Source of the DNA: Pseudomonadota bacterium
Lineage (GTDB): Bacteria; Pseudomonadota; Gammaproteobacteria; Xanthomonadales; Xanthomonadaceae
Length of the DNA: 11,899 nucleotides
Direction: 5' to 3'
Assembly (NCBI GenBank): GCA_023457475.1
Contig: JAEWLO010000248.1
Coordinates: 1-11,899 of the forward strand
In this document: positions 9,501 through 11,899 of the stretch, one piece after another
Position numbering within the stretch: the stretch's first letter is position 1
Layout: every line of letters begins with the position of its first letter
Position numbers and translations under genes: made by a program
The notes under the pieces: model-generated
What the model was told of the DNA's origin: nothing
What the model saw: the letters and a program-made list of their open reading frames with translations, nothing else
Databases searched by the model: none

Positions 9501-10656
9501 GGCGATGCGCCGCAACTATGTCCCGGCTCCGGATTTCGGCAGAGCATTCGCCGAGGCATTTGCCCAGCCGACGGCCGACGACCTGCGCGGCGAACTCGCC
9601 CGGTTCCTGTCGCGTGCCACCGGTGCCGCCGTGGCGGCGACGGATTTCGAGGACGCGACGCTGGAAGCCCACCTGCGCATGAACCTGCGCTTGTACGACG
9701 CGCAGGGCAAACTGCTGGCGGCCTCCCGCGAACTGGAGGCATTGCGCGCGCGCTTCGGCGCACAGGCCGGTGATGCATTCGCCGCCCGTGCCGGGCGGGC
9801 GCTGGCCGCCGAAGGGCTGCGTGAGTTTCCGGCGGCAGCCATTCCGCTGCAGGTGCCAGGCGAGGCCGGCGTCCCCGCCTACCCGGCGCTCGTCGATGCC
9901 AGCGAGGCGGTGTCCCTGCGGATCTTCGCCGACCGGAACGAAGCGGCCGAGCACCATCCGCGCGGCGTGCGACGCCTGCTCGAGATCGCGTTGGCCGACA
10001 AGGTCAAGCAGGCACGCAAGCAGCTGCCGGTGCCACCCAAGACCGGTCTGCTGTACGCCGCGATCGAGTCACAGGAGCGACTGCGCGGCGATCTGGTCGA
10101 TGCGGCGGTGAATGCCGTGCTGGCGGACGGGCTCGGCGAGATCCGCGACCCGGCGGCCTTCACGCAGCGACGGGAAGCGGCCGGGCGGGCGCTGTTCGGC
10201 GAAGCCATGGCGCGGCTGAAACTCGCCGAGAGCATCCTGGCCCACGTGGCCGAGCTCAAGCCGTTGCTGGAAGCGCCGTTGATGGGCTGGGCACGGGGCA
10301 ACCTCGATGATCTGGAACAGCAACTGGCCGCGCTGATCCACCCCGGCTTCCTGCGCGAAACGCCGGCCGACGCACTGGCGAACTATCCGCGCTACCTGCG
10401 CGCCATGATCCTGCGCAGCGAACGCGCCAAGCGCGATCCGCCGCGCGACCAGGCGCGCATGCTGGAACTGCATCCGTTCCTGGAGGCGCTGGAGGAGGCG
10501 GACGCGCGTGGCCTGCGCGACCGGCCGCAATGGCAGGCGCTGCGCTGGGACCTGGAGGAGCTGCGGGTGTCGCTGTTCGCCCAGGAGCTGGGCGCGAAGA
10601 CAGGGATATCGGCGAAGAAGCTGGCACAGCGGGTGGCGGCCCTGCGTACGGCGTGA
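6523..10656 (+). CDS. hrpA: ATP-dependent RNA helicase HrpA
   Basis: HrpA (1377 aa; E. coli 1300) is a DEAH/RHA-family RNA helicase; in E. coli it has been tied to mRNA processing and, more recently, to rescue of stalled ribosomes. The N-terminal half matches E. coli almost motif for motif: GETGSGKTTQ (about 100-109), TQPRRIAAR, DEAH (197-200), TSATID (228-233), ATNVAETSLTVP, and QRKGRCGR (403-410). These are followed by the ratchet/HA2 region (EFTDPEIRRSSLAGVILRM onward), an OB-like region (PGSAMAKKPAPW) and the long HrpA-only C-terminal domain ending VSLFAQELGAKTGISAKKL. About 80-95 residues rich in Ala, Pro, Arg and Glu are inserted near 611-705 compared with E. coli. A TTG one codon earlier is also open; ATG at 6523 is preferred, though no clear ribosome-binding site precedes it. 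Transcribed alone, divergent from dps. Confidence 0.96.
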   Translation: MAAINKPDPSALRLKQSAIDGAMSRDRGRLLGLLSRLRAKPGDAAAEAAFEQAVQASVRRRQARALDQPSISLDDSLPIAREAERITALIRDHQVVVIAGETGSGKTTQLPKLCLAAGRGVAGMIGCTQPRRIAARAVATRVAQELKSELGTLVGYQVRFTDRVGDDTRIKFMTDGILLAEISSDRWLSQYDTLIVDEAHERSLNIDFLLGYLKQLLSKRPDLKLIVTSATIDTSRFAQHFNDAPVISVEGRTFPVEVRYRPLEGEGGGEADSGRDGERTINEALVAAVDDITRLDPRGDILVFFPGEREIRDAHQALERRKYRETEVLPLYARLSVKDQDEVFNPGSRRRIVLATNVAETSLTVPRIRYVIDPGLARVKRYSPRQKLDRLHIEAVSQASANQRKGRCGRVSEGVCYRLYSEADFLSRAEFTDPEIRRSSLAGVILRMLQLGLGRIEDFPFLEAPDERAIADGWQQLGELGAIDEQRRLTPTGRQMARLPVDVKLARMLVAAQAQGCLRPMLVIAAFLGIQDPRERPPEARAAADNAHAQFADARSEFVGVLRLWEGYRQAHEDLTQSKLRGWCERHFLGFLRMREWRELHRQLRVLCEELGWSEEPVEAMLGPLLAGASAPAPARDDEAKAKATRGQLHRAARLAREGRAEPPALPESGGRRPAPAMQEVPVSSAPRVDPNPFSERTRTQAYQTLHRALIAGLPTQVGHRSDKGDFLAPRQRRFLPFPGSAMAKKPAPWLLAATLLDTQKVWGLTLAAIEPDWVIAELPHLLLRRHFDPHWSRAQGQVLASEQISLFGLVLAPKKPVHYGRIAPGEAHDIFVRQALVTGEINTRASVIADNLKVLEQAREEEAKLRRAGIVADEDWQARWYLDRIPAEIHSAAGLDSWWKALAPEQRRAVAWSLGDLLPGEGSDAERYPKYLPLGDARLALHYRFEPGSEDDGVSLDVPLHLLNALDPARLSWLAPGFVADKASALIRGLPKAMRRNYVPAPDFGRAFAEAFAQPTADDLRGELARFLSRATGAAVAATDFEDATLEAHLRMNLRLYDAQGKLLAASRELEALRARFGAQAGDAFAARAGRALAAEGLREFPAAAIPLQVPGEAGVPAYPALVDASEAVSLRIFADRNEAAEHHPRGVRRLLEIALADKVKQARKQLPVPPKTGLLYAAIESQERLRGDLVDAAVNAVLADGLGEIRDPAAFTQRREAAGRALFGEAMARLKLAESILAHVAELKPLLEAPLMGWARGNLDDLEQQLAALIHPGFLRETPADALANYPRYLRAMILRSERAKRDPPRDQARMLELHPFLEALEEADARGLRDRPQWQALRWDLEELRVSLFAQELGAKTGISAKKLAQRVAALRTA

Positions 10657-10664
10657 GCGTCGGT

Positions 10665-10689
10665 CCCCCATGCCGGACCGGCATGGGGG
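10665..10689. terminator. Bidirectional inverted repeat between convergent genes
   Basis: CCCCCATGCCGG, a single A, then CCGGCATGGGGG: perfect 12-base arms, folding as a 10-bp stem with a 5-base loop. It lies 8 bases after the hrpA stop and 7 bases past the stop of the convergent secreted-protein gene, where it could end both transcripts. No T-run follows on either strand, so classic Rho-independent termination is not certain; the position and perfect symmetry are the evidence. Confidence 0.6.
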
Positions 10690-10696
10690 CACGCCA

Positions 10697-11224
10697 TCAT
10701 TTGATCCGCTTGACCTTTGCGCGGGTGTTCGAACCCTTGACCTGCATGTACCAGATGCCGGTGATGCTGGGGGTGATCGACACTTCCGCGTCGGTGAGAC
10801 GCACGCCGGCGAGGGTGGTCTCGTCGACCTGTTCCCATTCCTGCTTGTTGGCCAGTACGTACACACGTCCCTTCCCAAAGCCACGGAACTGGCCGGGGAT
10901 CGTGCTGACGATGGGGTCCTTGGTGCCGAAGGCGAAGAAGCCACGGTTCTCCACGATCACTTCCTGGCGCCCGGCTTCACGTGCTTCCTTGCGGACGTCT
11001 GCAGTCACGGCGGCCACCTTGCCCTGCAGCCAGTTGTTGAGCGAGGCCAGTTCGGCGGCACTGAGCTTGTCCAGGCCGGCAGCCTTGAATTCGGCGGGTG
11101 ACATCTGCTGCTGCAGATCCCCTTCCACCACACGCTGGGCGAAGGCCGGCTGGACGAAGGCTGGCGCGGCCAGGACCAGCAGGATGGCCGCACAGCCCGG
11201 CAGCCAAAGACGGGAACAACGCAT
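10697..11224 (-). CDS. Secreted protein of unknown function
   Basis: A 175-residue protein that I do not recognise beyond its general build. It starts at an ATG with GGAG 7 bases upstream. Residues 1-29 form a Sec signal peptide: basic start (MRCSRLW), a hydrophobic core, and an AFA end before QRVVEG. The mature part opens with a helical stretch (QQQMSPAEFKAAGLDKLSAAELASL, residues about 38-63, then NNWLQGKV) of the kind found in several Xanthomonadaceae exported proteins, a charged segment (RKEAREAGRQEV), and then a region of alternating hydrophobic residues rich in Gly and aromatic residues (GFFAFGTKDPIVSTIPGQF, GRVYVLANKQEWEQV, ITGIWYMQVKG) that looks like a small beta fold. It ends in a basic tail (RAKVKRIK). 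The only cysteines are in the signal peptide. Convergent with hrpA and divergent from relA. Periplasmic or secreted location is predicted; function cannot be given. Confidence 0.88.
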   Translation of the reverse strand: MRCSRLWLPGCAAILLVLAAPAFVQPAFAQRVVEGDLQQQMSPAEFKAAGLDKLSAAELASLNNWLQGKVAAVTADVRKEAREAGRQEVIVENRGFFAFGTKDPIVSTIPGQFRGFGKGRVYVLANKQEWEQVDETTLAGVRLTDAEVSITPSITGIWYMQVKGSNTRAKVKRIK

Positions 11225-11374
11225 GGATCTTCTCCGGTAGCACCGGCGCGGGGCCGGGGTGCGCCCATCGTATACGCGGGATGGCTCCTTCGGCATCCGT
11301 TCGTGGCTCGGGCCCGCATCTGCGTGTTCGGATTGTCCGGCAGCGGAGGGGGCGCTAGTGTAGAGCCCTCTGTC
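11225..11374. promoter_or_regulatory. Divergent control region of the secreted protein and relA
   Basis: One hundred and fifty bases between divergent starts. For relA, TTGTCC (11333-11338) and TAGTGT (11356-11361) are 17 bases apart and sit just upstream of the ATG; each matches the sigma-70 consensus only partly, so this is a weak candidate. For the secreted gene, TATACG on the - strand (11269-11274) is a possible -10 without a good -35. A GTAG (11237-11240) followed by a bulged GCACC...GGTGC stem (11240-11262) looks like a degenerate GTAG-headed repeat lying within the 5' leader of the secreted gene. Confidence 0.35.
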
Positions 11375-11899
11375 ATGTCTCTCGATGCTGTGAACCGCGC
11401 CTCCGTCCCTGGCCTGGATGCCCTCCTGAATCGCCCTTCCGTGGCGTCGATCCCGTCCGCGTTGCGCGAGGCCCTGCTGCAGCGCTGGCAGGCGGCTGCG
11501 GCCGATGTCGCGCAACAGGCGGGCTGGCCGATACTGGCCGACACCCTCGATTCGCTGGCCTTGCTGTCGGCCGACGAAAGCGCGTTGATCGCCGCCGTGC
11601 TGTTCGACCTGCCCTGGCTGCGCGAGGGGCTTGAAGGGCTGCCACTGGGCGCGCACAAGGCGGCCGTACTCGGTCTGCTGGAGGGGCTGGACGCCGCCGA
11701 CCAGGTCTGGGCCCTGCACGCCGGGCGCGAGGCCGGCCGCAACAGCGAAGGCCTGCGGCGCCTGCTGCTGTCCATCATCCATGACCTGCGCGTGGTTCCG
11801 ATCCTGCTCGCGCGGCAGCTGGCGCGGATGCGTGCCGCCGACCGCCTGTCCGAGGAGGAGCGTCGCGCACTGGCCCAGCTGACCCGCGACATCCATGCC
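11375..11899 (+). CDS. relA: RelA, (p)ppGpp synthetase I, 5' part
   Basis: The first 175 codons of a RelA/SpoT-family protein; the frame is open to the window end. RelA makes (p)ppGpp on ribosomes stalled with uncharged tRNA. Only the N-terminal, HD-type domain is visible. Residues 127-175 (EGLRRLLLSIIHDLRVVPILLARQ and onward to LTRDIHA) align well with E. coli RelA around MLLAMVDDFRCVVIKLAERI and ECTNIYA, just before APLANRLG, which would come next. The zinc-binding His-Asp of active hydrolases is absent: the matching place reads AAVLFDLPW (residues 73-81), with Phe before Asp. That makes this the synthetase-only RelA branch and not the bifunctional SpoT. The ATG has only a weak GAG upstream; a GTG five codons later is less likely. 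Synthetase, TGS and ACT domains should lie beyond the window. Confidence 0.9.
   Translation, partial: MSLDAVNRASVPGLDALLNRPSVASIPSALREALLQRWQAAAADVAQQAGWPILADTLDSLALLSADESALIAAVLFDLPWLREGLEGLPLGAHKAAVLGLLEGLDAADQVWALHAGREAGRNSEGLRRLLLSIIHDLRVVPILLARQLARMRAADRLSEEERRALAQLTRDIHA

Overview
The window is high-GC chromosomal DNA, almost certainly from a Xanthomonadaceae gammaproteobacterium and probably Stenotrophomonas. The signs are a copL-copA-copB copper operon of the Xanthomonas/Stenotrophomonas kind, a RelA N-terminus typical of this family, and intergenic GTAG-headed stem-loops of the sort known as SMAG/REP elements in S. maltophilia. The genus assignment is inference. No mobile element, CRISPR array, tRNA or rRNA was seen.

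Layout, left to right: (1) the 3' end of a small zinc-ribbon (zf-TFIIB type) gene on the + strand. (2) A 192-bp gap packed with short stem-loops. (3) On the - strand, a copper-resistance unit read copL, copA, copB: a small exported Cys/His regulator-like protein, a Tat-exported multicopper oxidase, and an outer-membrane CopB whose N-terminus carries a Met/His tandem repeat. copA and copB overlap by ATGA. (4) Upstream on the same strand, recQ (DNA helicase). (5) A 341-bp gap with a second stem-loop cluster, including the clearest GTAG repeat. (6) dps on the - strand (ferritin-like DNA-protection protein). (7) hrpA on the + strand, divergent from dps (large DEAH-box RNA helicase). (8) A perfect inverted repeat between convergent genes. 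(9) A secreted protein of unknown function on the - strand. (10) Divergent from it, the 5' 525 bp of relA (ppGpp synthetase), cut by the window end.

The functional theme is stress handling: periplasmic and outer-membrane copper detoxification (copLAB), oxidative and starvation protection of DNA (dps), DNA repair (recQ), RNA or ribosome-linked helicase activity (hrpA) and the stringent response (relA). Only copLAB is clearly an operon; the rest are neighbours with their own control regions.

I did not find a convincing new system. The points most worth checking are: the control of copL (an alternative start fused to the recQ stop, two dyads upstream, and mutually exclusive hairpins between copL and copA), the Met/His minisatellite in copB, a lineage-looking insertion in HrpA, the uncharacterised secreted protein next to relA, and the two stem-loop clusters.
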